Positions 41,546 to 51,461 of a DNA stretch of 57,718 nucleotides are shown piece by piece. A program made the translations under genes and the position numbers. Position 1 is the stretch's first letter. Each line of letters starts with the position of its first letter. Below the pieces are notes generated by a model, which saw nothing but the letters and a program-made list of their open reading frames with translations, did no database searches and was not told the origin of the DNA. The DNA is taken from positions 1-57,718 of the forward strand of contig JAQXEG010000010.1 in NCBI GenBank assembly GCA_029250945.1. The letters are read 5' to 3'. Origin of the DNA: Yoonia sp. Its GTDB lineage: Bacteria; Pseudomonadota; Alphaproteobacteria; Rhodobacterales; Rhodobacteraceae.

Positions 41546-43219
41546 ATGGCAAACACAATGGAAGAGTTTGAAGCACTCTTGAACGAAAGCTTTGAGATGG
41601 ACACACCCGCTGAGGGGTCCGTTGTTAAAGGTAAGGTTATTGCGATTGAAGCAGGCCAAGCCATCATCGACGTGGGCTACAAAATGGAAGGCCGCATCGA
41701 TCTTAAAGAATTTGCAAACCCAGGCGAAGACCCAGAGTTGAACGTCGGCGATGCCGTCGAAGTGTTCCTCCGTCAGGTCGAAAACGCACGCGGCGAAGCG
41801 GTTATTTCCCGTGAAATGGCGCGTCGCGAAGAAGCGTGGGATCGCCTCGAGAAGGCATATGCCGACGAAGAGCGTGTTGACGGTGCCATCTTTGGCCGCG
41901 TCAAAGGTGGCTTTACTGTTGATCTGGGCGGCGCAGTTGCGTTCCTTCCAGGCTCGCAAGTGGACGTACGTCCAGTACGCGATGCTGGCCCATTGATGGG
42001 TCTTAAGCAGCCATTCCAGATCCTGAAAATGGACCGTCGTCGTGGCAACATCGTTGTGTCCCGTCGTGCAATCCTCGAAGAATCCCGCGCCGAACAGCGT
42101 GCCGAAGTTATTGGTAACCTGGTTGAAGGCCAAGAAGTTGATGGCGTTGTCAAGAACATCACCGAATACGGTGCGTTTGTTGACTTGGGCGGTGTTGACG
42201 GCTTGCTGCACGTGACTGACATGGCATGGCGCCGTGTGAACCACCCATCCGAGATCCTCACTATCGGTGAGACGATCAAGGTGCAGGTCATCAAGATCAA
42301 CAAAGAAACCCACCGTATCTCCCTCGGCATGAAGCAGCTGCAGGACGATCCATGGGATGCTGTTGAAGCGAAATACGCGTTGGAAACAACGCACACTGGT
42401 CGTGTAACCAACATCACTGACTACGGCGCGTTCGTTGAGCTGGAAGCTGGCGTTGAAGGTCTGGTGCACGTGTCCGAGATGTCTTGGACCAAGAAAAACG
42501 TACACCCCGGTAAGATCGTGTCCACTTCACAAGAAGTCGAAGTCATGGTTCTGGAAATCGACAGCACAAAGCGTCGCGTTTCCCTTGGCCTCAAGCAGAC
42601 ACAGCGTAACCCATGGGAAGTGTTCGCAGAGAACAACCCAGAGGGCACCGAAGTTGAAGGTGAAGTCAAAAACATCACTGAATTCGGTCTGTTCATCGGT
42701 CTCGAAGGCGACATCGACGGCATGGTTCACCTGTCCGACCTGACATGGGAAGGCCGCGGCGAAGACGTCATCGGTGATTTCCGTAAGGGCGACATGGTCA
42801 AAGCCAAGGTTGCAGAAGTCGATGTCGAAAAAGAGCGTATTTCCTTGTCCATCAAGGCGCTTGACGGCGATCCATTTGCTGACGCCGTTGGCGGCACAAA
42901 GCGTGGTTCGGTCATCACTGTAGAAGTGACCAAGATCGAAGACGGCGGCATCGAAGTGTCCTACGAAGGTATGACATCGTTCATCCGTCGTTCCGACCTG
43001 TCTCGTGACCGTGCAGAGCAGCGTCCAGAGCGTTTCGGCGTTGGCGATAAGGTCGACGTGCGCGTCACCAACATCGACAGCAAGACACGCAAATTGGGTC
43101 TGTCCATCAAGGCACGCGAAATCGCAGAAGAAAAAGAAGCAGTCGAACAGTTTGGTTCATCCGACTCCGGTGCTTCCTTGGGCGATATCCTTGGCGCGGC
43201 GCTGAAAGGCGACGAATAA
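41546..43219 (+). CDS. rpsA: 30S ribosomal protein S1
   Basis: A 557-residue protein with six S1 (OB-fold) repeats. It binds the 30S subunit and mRNA leaders to start translation. Repeats are visible as GSVVKGKVIAIEAGQAIIDVGYKMEGRI, the GRVKGGFTVDLGGAVAFLPGSQVD repeat, GVVKNITEYGAFVDLGGVDGLLHVTDMAW, RVTNITDYGAFVELEAGVEGLVHVSEMSW, EVKNITEFGLFIGLEGDIDGMVHLSDLTW and the final ITVEVTKIEDGGIEVSYEGMTSFI. Codon choice is very uniform, as expected for a highly expressed gene. ATG at 41546 (MANTMEEFEALL) is the family start. Confidence 0.97.
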   Translation: MANTMEEFEALLNESFEMDTPAEGSVVKGKVIAIEAGQAIIDVGYKMEGRIDLKEFANPGEDPELNVGDAVEVFLRQVENARGEAVISREMARREEAWDRLEKAYADEERVDGAIFGRVKGGFTVDLGGAVAFLPGSQVDVRPVRDAGPLMGLKQPFQILKMDRRRGNIVVSRRAILEESRAEQRAEVIGNLVEGQEVDGVVKNITEYGAFVDLGGVDGLLHVTDMAWRRVNHPSEILTIGETIKVQVIKINKETHRISLGMKQLQDDPWDAVEAKYALETTHTGRVTNITDYGAFVELEAGVEGLVHVSEMSWTKKNVHPGKIVSTSQEVEVMVLEIDSTKRRVSLGLKQTQRNPWEVFAENNPEGTEVEGEVKNITEFGLFIGLEGDIDGMVHLSDLTWEGRGEDVIGDFRKGDMVKAKVAEVDVEKERISLSIKALDGDPFADAVGGTKRGSVITVEVTKIEDGGIEVSYEGMTSFIRRSDLSRDRAEQRPERFGVGDKVDVRVTNIDSKTRKLGLSIKAREIAEEKEAVEQFGSSDSGASLGDILGAALKGDE

Positions 43220-43244
43220 AAATAGACTGCCAATTGGCAGACTT

Positions 43245-43278
43245 AAGGCCCCCGCAGGTGACTGCGGGGGCCTTTTTT
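43245..43278 (+). terminator. Rho-independent terminator of rpsA
   Basis: GGCCCCCGCAG (43247-43257 region) pairs with CTGCGGGGGCC, followed by TTTTTT. It is a very stable GC stem with a 4-base loop, 27 bases after the rpsA stop. ihfB therefore has its own promoter within 43279-43505, a gap that shows no gene. Confidence 0.95.
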
Positions 43279-43505
43279 GTATCTATGCGAAACCGAATCG
43301 GGACGGTTATCTGGTGGCGAGTGTGGCGCCATATCTGCGTGACGTGGGGTCATTATCGGCCATGGATCATGGAATCACCAAAAACATGCGGTTTTATTGG
43401 AGTGCGCCGTCGTAATTGTTTTACGAAGCGTGAAAGCGGCTTATAGTCGCGGAGTAGGGTGAATACCCTGACGCTAATGAATACTGACTTTAGGGGACCA
43501 CTGCC

Positions 43506-43787
43506 ATGATCCGCTCGGAACTGATCCAAAAGATCGCTGACGAAAACCCACACCTGTATCAGCGTGATGTCGAAAACATCGTCAACACGATTTTTGAGGA
43601 AATTACTGGCGCTATGTCCCAAGGGGATCGCGTTGAATTGCGCGGCTTTGGTGCGTTTTCGGTCAAGAAACGGGATGCGCGGATTGGCCGGAACCCGCGT
43701 ACGGGCGAAAGTGTTGCGGTTGAACAAAAGCATGTTCCGTTCTTTAAGACAGGTAAGTTGCTCCGCGACCGTCTGAACGGAAACTAA
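43506..43787 (+). CDS. ihfB: Integration host factor beta subunit
   Basis: A 93-residue HU/IHF-fold DNA-bending protein that pairs with IhfA. Motifs: [46 protein letters not shown] and the DNA-intercalating arm [26 protein letters not shown]. Position after rpsA is the standard bacterial arrangement. lapA begins 9 bases after its stop. Confidence 0.96.
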   Translation: MIRSELIQKIADENPHLYQRDVENIVNTIFEEITGAMSQGDRVELRGFGAFSVKKRDARIGRNPRTGESVAVEQKHVPFFKTGKLLRDRLNGN

Positions 43788-43796
43788 GAGGTATCT

Positions 43797-44141
43797 ATGA
43801 AAACCATTCGTTACGCGTTTTGGGCCATTGTTGGCCTGTGCTTGATTTTGGTCGGCTTGGCCAATCGCGGTGTCGTCACCGTGCGCGCAATGCCAGAGGC
43901 GCTGTTTGATCTACTGGGCATTTCGGCCGACGTGCAATTGCCGTTGTTCATGGTGATTTTTGCCGGTGTCGCCGCGGGTCTGTTGATCGGGTTCCTGTGG
44001 GAATGGGTCCGCGAACACCGCATTCGTGCCGAAGGCCGCGCCAAAGCCCGTGAGGTTGAGGCATTGCGCCGCGAGGTTGCTACCCTGAAATCTGAAAAGA
44101 CATCAGGTGGCGACGATGTTCTGGCCCTGCTAGAGGCCTGA
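43797..44141 (+). CDS. lapA: LapA-domain inner-membrane protein
   Basis: A 114-residue protein with two membrane helices ([20 protein letters not shown] and [21 protein letters not shown]) followed by a cytosolic coiled-coil helix ([24 protein letters not shown]). This is the LapA/YciS domain organisation; in E. coli it works with LapB in controlling lipopolysaccharide synthesis. The stop TGA shares one base with the trpF start. Confidence 0.85.
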   Translation: MKTIRYAFWAIVGLCLILVGLANRGVVTVRAMPEALFDLLGISADVQLPLFMVIFAGVAAGLLIGFLWEWVREHRIRAEGRAKAREVEALRREVATLKSEKTSGGDDVLALLEA

Positions 44142-44785
44142 TGCCTGCGGATATTGCCGTCAAAATTTGCGGCCTGCATGATCAAACCAACATTGACGCT
44201 GCTGCTGCCGCTGGCGCACGTTACATCGGTTTCGTCTTTTTCGAAAGATCACCCCGTGCCGTGACCTTTGAACAGGCCGCGGCATTGGCTGTTGCGGCAC
44301 CTGTTGGGCTGGCCAAGGTCGGGTTGGTCGTGAACCCCGATGATGCGTTTCTGACAGATCTTTTGAATGTGGTACCGCTGGATATGATCCAGCTGCACGG
44401 ATCAGAAACACCCGCACGGGTGGCTGAGGTGCGACAGAAATTTGGCCTTCCGGTTATGAAGGCTGTGGGCGTCGCGGATGCATCCGATCTGGCGCAACTT
44501 GATGCCTATGAGGCGGTGGCCGATCAAATCCTGCTTGATGCGAAACCGCCGCGTGATGCGACCCTTCCGGGTGGCAATGGGCATACATTCGACTGGGGTC
44601 TGATCGCGGGGCGGTTATGGACAAAACCGTGGATGTTGGCTGGCGGATTGACCGTTGATAACGTCGGTACGGCCATTGCGCGGACGGGCGTCAAACAGAT
44701 TGATCTGTCGTCCGGTGTGGAATCCGCACCCGGCGTGAAGGACCCCGCGCTGATTGCACAGTTTGTCGCGGCTGCGCAGGCTTAA
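44141..44785 (+). CDS. trpF: Phosphoribosylanthranilate isomerase
   Basis: A 214-residue TIM-barrel enzyme of tryptophan synthesis. [34 protein letters not shown] contains the catalytic Cys and the family motif. QLHGSE, LLDAKPP (catalytic Asp) and [11 protein letters not shown]...[15 protein letters not shown] (phosphate site) follow. It is coupled to lapA by a 1-base overlap and followed after 61 bases by trpB. Confidence 0.95.
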   Translation: MPADIAVKICGLHDQTNIDAAAAAGARYIGFVFFERSPRAVTFEQAAALAVAAPVGLAKVGLVVNPDDAFLTDLLNVVPLDMIQLHGSETPARVAEVRQKFGLPVMKAVGVADASDLAQLDAYEAVADQILLDAKPPRDATLPGGNGHTFDWGLIAGRLWTKPWMLAGGLTVDNVGTAIARTGVKQIDLSSGVESAPGVKDPALIAQFVAAAQA

Positions 44786-44846
44786 ACGGCTAGAAATCGC
44801 CCGACAACAGGCGTAAACACCCACAAGACTTTAAGGGGATAAGACG

Positions 44847-46079
44847 ATGGCAGACGATCTATTTAACAGCTTCATGAACGGCCCTGATGAAAAAGGTCGC
44901 TTTGGGGATTTTGGCGGGCGCTTTGTGTCCGAAACACTGATGCCGCTGATCCTTGAACTGGAAGAGCAGTATGAGTTTGCCAAAACCGACGATGCGTTCT
45001 GGGCTGAAATGCACGATCTTTGGACCCATTACGTGGGTCGCCCCAGCCCGTTGTATTTTGCCGAACGCCTGACGGAAAAGCTGGGCGGCGCGAAGATTTA
45101 TCTTAAGCGTGATGAGTTGAACCACACTGGCGCGCATAAGATTAACAACGTGCTTGGCCAGATCATCTTGGCCCGCCGCATGGGTAAAACCCGTATCATC
45201 GCCGAAACCGGTGCCGGACAGCACGGCGTTGCCACCGCCACGGTTTGTGCGAAATTCGGTTTGAAATGCGTGGTTTACATGGGCGCGCATGACGTGGAAC
45301 GTCAGGCCCCCAACGTGTTCCGCATGCGCCTACTGGGTGCAGAGGTGGTGCCGGTGACATCCGGTCGTGGTACGCTCAAGGATGCGATGAATGATGCGCT
45401 GCGTGATTGGGTGACTAATGTGCGCGATACGTTCTATTGCATCGGCACTGTGGCCGGTCCGCACCCGTACCCCGCAATGGTCCGCGATTTTCAGGCGATC
45501 ATCGGCAAAGAAGCCAAAGAACAGATGCAGGCTGCCGAGGGCCGTTTGCCCGATACGATCATCGCCGCCATTGGTGGTGGGTCTAATGCGATGGGCCTGT
45601 TTTTCCCGTTCCTTGACGACAAAGAGGTGAACATCATCGGGGTTGAGGCTGGCGGCAAAGGCGTGAACGCCAAGATGGAACACTGCGCGTCGCTGACCGG
45701 CGGTCGTCCGGGGGTTCTGCACGGAAACCGCACGTATCTGTTGCAGGATGATGATGGTCAAATCCTCGAAGGGTTCAGCATCTCCGCAGGTCTGGATTAT
45801 CCGGGTATCGGGCCAGAGCACGCTTGGCTGCATGAAATTGGCCGTGCGCAATATGTGTCCATTACGGATGTTGAAGCGCTTGAGGCGTTTCAGTTGTCAT
45901 GCGAAATGGAAGGGATTATTCCCGCGCTTGAACCATCCCACGCGCTGGCCCATGTGATGAAGATTGCGCCAACCCTGCCCAAGGATCACCTGATAATTAT
46001 GAACATGTGTGGCCGTGGTGATAAGGATATCTTTACCGTCGCCAAGGCGCTTGGGTTTGAAATGGGCGAGTTCGCCTAG
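44847..46079 (+). CDS. trpB: Tryptophan synthase beta chain
   Basis: A 410-residue PLP enzyme (TrpB1 type) that joins indole and serine. The Schiff-base Lys is in [10 protein letters not shown], the ammonia/indole site is [14 protein letters not shown], the phosphate loop is GGGSNAMG, and NMCGRGDKD is near the C-terminus. It partners TrpA, encoded separately at 52736-53527, so the trp genes are split. AAGGGG precedes the ATG. Confidence 0.97.
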   Translation: MADDLFNSFMNGPDEKGRFGDFGGRFVSETLMPLILELEEQYEFAKTDDAFWAEMHDLWTHYVGRPSPLYFAERLTEKLGGAKIYLKRDELNHTGAHKINNVLGQIILARRMGKTRIIAETGAGQHGVATATVCAKFGLKCVVYMGAHDVERQAPNVFRMRLLGAEVVPVTSGRGTLKDAMNDALRDWVTNVRDTFYCIGTVAGPHPYPAMVRDFQAIIGKEAKEQMQAAEGRLPDTIIAAIGGGSNAMGLFFPFLDDKEVNIIGVEAGGKGVNAKMEHCASLTGGRPGVLHGNRTYLLQDDDGQILEGFSISAGLDYPGIGPEHAWLHEIGRAQYVSITDVEALEAFQLSCEMEGIIPALEPSHALAHVMKIAPTLPKDHLIIMNMCGRGDKDIFTVAKALGFEMGEFA

Positions 46080-46088
46080 ACCACTGGT

Positions 46089-46466
46089 TTAGTCTGCGCC
46101 GACGGCATGTTGGCGCAGCACCTCAATTGATACGATTTCAAGTGCACGGACGTGTGTTGCGTGCAGATTGACCTGCGGCGCGCAGCCCTCTTCATGCGCT
46201 TGTAGAAAACGGCTCGCACATAGGCACCAGCCGTCACCGGGGTTCAGCCCGTCAAACCCAAATTCTGGCCGTGGTGTCGACAGGTCATTGCCGACATATT
46301 TCGAATAGGCCAGAAATTCGGCTGTCATTACCGCGCACACTGTGTGGCTGCCGTTGTCTTGGGCGCAGGTATCGCATGATCCATTGCGGAAAAATCCGGT
46401 TAGCGGGGATACCGAACAGATCTGCAACGCGCTGCCAAGGACGTTAAATGACGGGTCTTTTTCCAT
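46089..46466 (-). CDS. DUF2237 family protein
   Basis: A 125-residue protein: NVLGSALQICSVSPLTGFFRNGSCDT, HTVCAVMTAEFLAYSKYVGNDLSTPRPEFGFDGLNPGDGWCLCASRFLQA and VNLHATHVRALEIVSIEVLR. The pattern LxxC...TGFxRxGxC...VCAxMTxEFLxFSkxxGNDLSTP...PGDxWCLCAxRW is that of DUF2237, a conserved family of unknown function with invariant Cys residues. It begins 1 base after the serine hydrolase stop, in the pth-led cluster. Confidence 0.9.
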   Translation of the reverse strand: MEKDPSFNVLGSALQICSVSPLTGFFRNGSCDTCAQDNGSHTVCAVMTAEFLAYSKYVGNDLSTPRPEFGFDGLNPGDGWCLCASRFLQAHEEGCAPQVNLHATHVRALEIVSIEVLRQHAVGAD

Positions 46467-46467
46467 A

Positions 46468-47634
46468 TCAATCAAGGCTTTCTGCGATGGCACGGAACAT
46501 GGCGATATTCTGATCAGATACGCCGTCATCCCGAAAATTGCGATCAGCGCCGTGGGTGGCGATCACCACGTTGCGCGTTTGATCCACGTAAATATATTGC
46601 CCGTAAATGCCACGGGCAAGGAACTGTCCCGGTTCCGATCCGGCAGGGATCCACCATTGATAGCCATAGCCAATCTCGCCCGGTGTGGTGTTGGCCGAGG
46701 GTGCGGTGCTTTGCGTGACCCAATCGGCGGGCACGACTTGCTGGCCTTCCCACATACCGTTCTGCGCGAACATCTGGCCAAAGCGGGCGTTGTCGGGTGT
46801 CGTGGTGTTCAACCCGCCCAGCACAAAGGCCACGCCGTAACCGTCGGTCAGGTAATAGGGGTCTGCCTCAAACCCCATGGGGCCGATCACCTTTTCGATC
46901 ATCAGGTCAGCGATGCTGCGGCCTGTGGCGCCGCGGATGACCATGCCTATAACATGGGTGTCGATCGACACATATTGCCACTGGGCGCCCGGTTCTGCGA
47001 AGGTGTCCGTCAGATCAGTGGTGAACCCGTCCATGGACCGCCCCAAGGCAAGAACTCGCCCCATGCGGTTAATGTCGGATGATTGGTCAAGATAATCCTC
47101 GTTGAAGGTCACACCGGATGACATTTGCAACACGTTGCGGATGCTCGCCTGATCATAAGCAGAGCCCGCCAGATCGGGTACGTAGTCAGTGACGGGCGCA
47201 TCCAGATCAGTGATCGCGCCCTCATTCACCAATATGCCAAGTAGTGCTGACAAATAGGATTTGGACACTGACCAGTTGATCCGCAGATCTGTAGGTGATG
47301 TGCCTAGGAAATAGTCCTCGGCGACGATTGCGCCGTCTTTCAGCACCACGAGCGATGTGACGCTGCGATTGGTGATCCACTGCGCGGTTTGCGGGGGCAG
47401 GGTGGCTGCCGCGCCGTTCGCTAGCGGGGCAGGGTCATCCACCGCCCGCGCTAGGGGGGCGGTCAGGAAGGCCGCGTCCATGTTGGAAAAATTTGCGACG
47501 ATCTTTTCCTCGGAAAATAGGCTGTTCACTGCCAGAAGGCGCGAAATCTCTTCGCGTTTCAGAAATGCACCGATCGCGATGATGGTAGCGGATAGGGCGA
47601 TGCCCCAAATGACCCAGCTTGAAAATGATCTCAT
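46468..47634 (-). CDS. Serine hydrolase of the beta-lactamase (class C-like) family
   Basis: A 388-residue protein. An N-terminal helix (WVIWGIALSATIIAIGAFL) serves as membrane anchor or uncleaved signal, so the domain is periplasmic. The SxxK motif is SVSKS within INWSVSKSYLSALLG. The tyrosine motif region is WQYVSIDTHVIG, and the C-terminal box is HGADRN. Such proteins hydrolyse esters, amides or D-peptides; antibiotic resistance is not implied. The ATG at 47634 follows GGAAGG and overlaps the end of the DUF2332 gene by 4 bases. Confidence 0.85.
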   Translation of the reverse strand: MRSFSSWVIWGIALSATIIAIGAFLKREEISRLLAVNSLFSEEKIVANFSNMDAAFLTAPLARAVDDPAPLANGAAATLPPQTAQWITNRSVTSLVVLKDGAIVAEDYFLGTSPTDLRINWSVSKSYLSALLGILVNEGAITDLDAPVTDYVPDLAGSAYDQASIRNVLQMSSGVTFNEDYLDQSSDINRMGRVLALGRSMDGFTTDLTDTFAEPGAQWQYVSIDTHVIGMVIRGATGRSIADLMIEKVIGPMGFEADPYYLTDGYGVAFVLGGLNTTTPDNARFGQMFAQNGMWEGQQVVPADWVTQSTAPSANTTPGEIGYGYQWWIPAGSEPGQFLARGIYGQYIYVDQTRNVVIATHGADRNFRDDGVSDQNIAMFRAIAESLD

Positions 47635-48659
47635 ATCCAGCCCTTCCAATTGATCCAGCGACCGTGAAAATCCATACGACCTATATCGACTGTGATGTCA
47701 CCGGGCCAGATGCGCAAGGTCATCGCGGCACCCGGGCTGTCGCCATCGGGTTCCATCCCGAACCACGCCAGCGGTGCGTCGTCGGTCGCCTTACGTCCAG
47801 CGGCCTCGATCAGAGTGCGGCCGCGGTTTTGCACATCAGCGGGGAAATACTGCCATGCAATCGTGTGATAGATCAGATGCAGCTGACCCGTCTGGTGGTC
47901 CAGTTGGTTGGCAAGCCAGTCAATTGCGTCGCCCCGATCCACTTGCGCGTCATAGCAATCAATCGCCGCAAACGCCCGCGCCATACGCTCTGGCTGATCC
48001 GGCCAAAGGTATGCGCGCAACCGCAGCTGATCCTGCGGGTCGTGGGGGTTTAGCGGGTTCAGGTCCACGCCATGTCGGGCGATGATCTGTGGCGCGGCTT
48101 CGGGTGGTGTGGGCCTGTCCCAAGTCGGGGCTAAAGTCACGGCGTCATTGGCTCCGCGCGTTGTGCCATTCACATGCAGTTGAAACCGATCCGCCATTAG
48201 GTTCAGCCCCCGCTGGACCCCAGTTCTGACAAACGCATCGCCAGCCCAAACCGGTCGGCAAGCAGGTGCTGCACAGCGATCAACACTGCGGTGCGGCGCA
48301 CCTCATTCGTTTGGGGTGGGCTGTTGACCCAAGTGTTCAGCATCCCGTCATTGCGGACCATCGCATCGGCCATAGCAGCCCAAAGCGCATCGTCATCGAC
48401 CTGCTGCGGTGGATGGACAGCCCGCCAGCAGATCACCGTTTATCACAAGCGCATGCTGGCCACCCGCCAGCCTGGGCGGTAGCGATTGTGCGCTGGGGCC
48501 AATGTCCCCCTTCCACGCGAAGTAACGCGTGCGCAGCGGGGTGTCCGGCCAATCGCTGGTGCCCAGCAAACGGCAAAGTTGCCCCATGAACGCAGAGCCG
48601 AGCGCGGCGCAGGCCTCCCCCTGAAGCATAAAAGCATCTGAGAGGGGCGCGGGCATCAT
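47631..48659 (-). pseudogene. DUF2332 family protein with two opposite frameshifts
   Basis: The gene reads in one frame from 48659 (LSDAFMLQGEACAALGSAFM, YFAWKGDIGPSAQSLP, GGQHALVINGDLLA). Near 48423, at a GGG run, it moves to a second frame (PPQQVDDDALWAAMAD, TWVNSPPQTNEVRRTAVL, MRLSELGSSGG). Near 48205, in a GGGGG run, it returns to the first frame (LNLMADRFQLHVNG ... LIYHTIAWQYFP, WFGMEPDG). The family text SAGLNLLWDRY and SPPQTNEV are matched. One extra base and one missing base cancel, but stops at 48393 and 48203 close the frames. Either a pseudogene or two homopolymer sequencing errors. Confidence 0.75.
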
Positions 48660-49330
48660 TTGAAACGATCCGCCAGTTTTTGCAGTGCCGTCCGCGTATC
48701 CTCAACGGGTGCAGTAACGGGTTTTTCCGGTTTCGGCTTTGGTGCTGATTTCGATGATCTGGCAGGGGTCAGGCGTAGTGCGACGGTATTGAGAAACTTT
48801 GGTCCGTCCCCATTAACCAAATGCGCGATCCCGTCCGCGATACCGCGCAATTCGTCATCCAGCCAGTCGGCGTCCGCCTTGGGAAAATCACGCAGGACAT
48901 AGCCTGCCACAGCATCCTTATGGCCGGGATGGCCGACACCCATGCGCACGCGATCATAATCGGCACCGATATGCGCATGGATGGACCGCAGCCCGTTGTG
49001 GCCCGCGTGACCACCCCCTATTTTGACCCTGATCTTACCTGGTGCAAGGTCCAGTTCATCATGGAACACGATCACTTCGGTGGGGTCGATTTTATGAAAC
49101 CGCGCAGCTTCACCCACGGATTGACCTGACAGGTTCATAAACGTCTCGGGCTTGAGCAGGATCGCCTTGGTCGTGCCCAATCGCCCTTCGGATACTTGGC
49201 CTTGAAATTTGGCGCGCCACGGCGAAAACCCATGAGCAAATGCGATTTCATCCAAGGCCATAAAGCCGATGTTGTGGCGGTTCCGCGCATATTTTGCGCC
49301 CGGATTGCCAAGACCAACGATAAGTTTCAA
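48656..49330 (-). CDS. pth: Peptidyl-tRNA hydrolase
   Basis: A 224-residue enzyme releasing tRNA from peptidyl-tRNA dropped off ribosomes. KLIVGLGNPGAKYARNRHNIGFMALD holds the catalytic His and Asn region. LLKPETFMNLSGQSV, FHDELDLAPGKIRVKIGGGHAGHNGLRSI and VRMGVGHPG are hallmarks. The C-terminal extension is Lys/Pro-rich (SKSAPKPKPEKPVTAP). Translation starts at TTG (49330-49328) behind AGGAAA. It is downstream of rplY, the usual order, but separated by a terminator. Confidence 0.95.
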   Translation of the reverse strand: MKLIVGLGNPGAKYARNRHNIGFMALDEIAFAHGFSPWRAKFQGQVSEGRLGTTKAILLKPETFMNLSGQSVGEAARFHKIDPTEVIVFHDELDLAPGKIRVKIGGGHAGHNGLRSIHAHIGADYDRVRMGVGHPGHKDAVAGYVLRDFPKADADWLDDELRGIADGIAHLVNGDGPKFLNTVALRLTPARSSKSAPKPKPEKPVTAPVEDTRTALQKLADRFK

Positions 49331-49438
49331 AAGTATTTCCTGCCTTTTGGGGTGGTGCCATATGACGTCGCGATCACGGTTTGCGTATCGCCGTCGTTGG
49401 GCCAAATCATAGCTGACAGGTGTGACAGTGCAAGCCAA

Positions 49439-49471
49439 CGAAAAAGGGCACCCCGAATGGGATGCCCTTTC
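49439..49471 (-). terminator. Rho-independent terminator of rplY
   Basis: Read on the minus strand, AAAGGGCATCCC pairs with GGGGTGCCCTTT (one T-G pair) and TTTTT follows. It lies 24 bases after the rplY stop and separates it from pth. Confidence 0.85.
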
Positions 49472-49494
49472 GCATTCTCAGTGGAAGGCGCAGA

Positions 49495-50142
49495 TTATTC
49501 TGCGTTGTCGGACGTTGTTGGGACCTCGTCCGCTGCGACGTCTTCGCCTTCTTCGTCGTCATCCGAGGACATCGTGCGTGGTGCAGCGACGGAACAGATA
49601 ACAAAGTCACGATCAACAGTTGGTGTCGCACCTTGTGGAAGTGTCACGCCGCTGATGGAAATGGTGTCGCCGATTTCGACTTCAGCCAGATCAACAACGA
49701 TGCTTTCTGGGATTTCGCCAGCCAGCACTTCAAGCTCAACTTCGTTACGTACTACAGTCAGCACGCCGCCTTTTTTCAGGCCAACAGATGTCTCTTCGTT
49801 GAGGAACTCAACAGGGATCATCAGTTTCACACGTGTTGTCCGCTTCAGGCGCATCAGGTCGATGTGCACGGGCAGGTCCTTAACAACGTGACGCTGAACA
49901 CCGCGGCAGATGACGCGCACGTCGTCCTGACCTTCGATTTTCAGGTTCTGCAGTGTGGACATAAAGCCACCCTTGCGCAGACGTGTCAGCAGATAGTTGA
50001 ACGGAATGTTGATCGCCTGTGGCTCTTCGCCACCGCCATAAACAACACCCGGAACCATACCATCACGACGTGCTTGGCGGGCGGCCCCCTTGCCTGTCCC
50101 CGCGCGCAGTGTGGCGTCTAGATCTGGAATCTTACCAGCCAT
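49495..50142 (-). CDS. rplY: 50S ribosomal protein L25/general stress protein Ctc
   Basis: A 215-residue, two-domain L25 (TL5/Ctc type) that binds 5S rRNA. The N-terminal 5S-binding domain has [28 protein letters not shown] and the beta domain [25 protein letters not shown]. The second domain is [26 protein letters not shown]. The acidic tail ([15 protein letters not shown]) is usual in this family. ATG at 50142 follows GGAG; an upstream frame is not conserved. Confidence 0.95.
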   Translation of the reverse strand: MAGKIPDLDATLRAGTGKGAARQARRDGMVPGVVYGGGEEPQAINIPFNYLLTRLRKGGFMSTLQNLKIEGQDDVRVICRGVQRHVVKDLPVHIDLMRLKRTTRVKLMIPVEFLNEETSVGLKKGGVLTVVRNEVELEVLAGEIPESIVVDLAEVEIGDTISISGVTLPQGATPTVDRDFVICSVAAPRTMSSDDDEEGEDVAADEVPTTSDNAE

Positions 50143-50312
50143 ATTATATTCTCCAATAAATAAGGGGCCGTCCTCCAAGGGTGAGCGACCCGTTTCGTGT
50201 GCGTGGCTATAGGGGGGAATCAGGTGTTTGTGAAGTATCCATATCCAAAAAACCGCCCCCAAGGCGACTTTGAATCTTGCTTTGGCTGGAATCTCACGGC
50301 ACGACGCCGAAT

Positions 50313-51461
50313 ATGTCTATTTTAAACGCCCTTTACGTGTCTCGCCGCCCCGCCGCCGCCTTTGTTGTTGTTGGCCTGTTTTGGGGGTGTTTTGCCGCAT
50401 ATGTGCCTGTGATTAAGGCGCAGCTGGATGTGAACGACGCGGTCTTTGGCCTGCTTTTGCTGGGGTCTGCCACGGGGCTGGTGTCGTCAATGTGGCTTGC
50501 GCCAAGGGCTGATAAGGTGCTGGGCGGGCGGTCAATGCAGCTGGGGGTCGTGTTGCTGGCCGTCGCGTGGTTGCTGCCGCCGCTGATGACCGTGCCTGTG
50601 TTGTTCGCCGTAACGCTGATGTTTGTGGGTATGTCGTCGGGTTTGTTGGACGTGGTGATGAATGCTCGTGTGTCCGAGCTGGAGGCCGCGCACAACCGCC
50701 CCTTGATGAACGCCAATCACGGCATGTTCTCGGTCGCATATGCCGTGTCCGCAACGCTTACGGGTTTAGCGCGCGAAGGCGGGTTGCCACCAGTGCTGGT
50801 TTTTGCCGGTTTTGGTGTCGCGTCAATTCTGATGGTGCCCCTGATCTACATGGACGTCGATGTGACCGAACCAGAGGACGGCGTGCAGGCCAAGTATCCG
50901 CTGTGGCCGGTGTTGGTGTCAGGCGCAATCGTTCTAGCGGCATTCATGTCAGAGGCCACGGTCGAGGCATGGTCCGCCCTGCATATCGAACGCACGCTGA
51001 ACGGGGGCGCAGCTGAAGGCGCGCTTGGCCCTGCGATGCTGGGTGTCACAATGGCGATTGGCCGATTTTCGGGGCAGGCCGTGTCGGAACGGATGCGCGA
51101 TACAAACGTCATCATCGGGGCCGCGTGTATGACCGCGCTGGGGGCCGTCATCGCGGCCTTGGCCGTAGCCCCTGTCTGGGCCTACCTCGGGTTCGGGATC
51201 CTTGGTTTGGGGGTGTCGGTGATCGGCCCGCTTGGGCTGGCCATCGTCGGGCGGATCGTGCCCGCGCATCTGCGCACTGATGCGATCAGTAAGGCGGCCG
51301 TCATGGGCTTTTCCGGCTTCTTTTTCGCGCCCGTGATCATGGGCGTCGTGTCAGAGGCATTTGGCCTGCGCGTGGCCTTTGCCTGCGTGGCGGGCTTAAT
51401 CTTGTTGGCGATCCCACTGACCTTGATCGTGGCCAAAATGCCGGGGGCGAACGGGCGCTAG
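50313..51461 (+). CDS. MFS transporter
   Basis: A 382-residue protein with about 12 membrane helices ([79 protein letters not shown]). [31 protein letters not shown] resembles the sugar/fucose-permease-like MFS subgroup, in which this helix 4-5 loop is conserved. Substrate unknown. The ATG at 50313 ([14 protein letters not shown]) is preferred to one at 50277. Converges with the lldD-like gene, overlapping 4 bases. Confidence 0.82.
   Translation: MSILNALYVSRRPAAAFVVVGLFWGCFAAYVPVIKAQLDVNDAVFGLLLLGSATGLVSSMWLAPRADKVLGGRSMQLGVVLLAVAWLLPPLMTVPVLFAVTLMFVGMSSGLLDVVMNARVSELEAAHNRPLMNANHGMFSVAYAVSATLTGLAREGGLPPVLVFAGFGVASILMVPLIYMDVDVTEPEDGVQAKYPLWPVLVSGAIVLAAFMSEATVEAWSALHIERTLNGGAAEGALGPAMLGVTMAIGRFSGQAVSERMRDTNVIIGAACMTALGAVIAALAVAPVWAYLGFGILGLGVSVIGPLGLAIVGRIVPAHLRTDAISKAAVMGFSGFFFAPVIMGVVSEAFGLRVAFACVAGLILLAIPLTLIVAKMPGANGR

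Noticed and set aside
41447..42505. 352-codon minus-strand frame opposite rpsA
   Set aside because: It mirrors the strong codon bias of rpsA; the predicted product is rich in His and Phe without domains, and rpsA is certain.
46468..47634. True class C beta-lactamase
   Set aside because: SxxK is present, but the tyrosine motif (YVS instead of YxN) and the terminal box (HGA instead of KTG) point to an esterase/peptidase-type relative.
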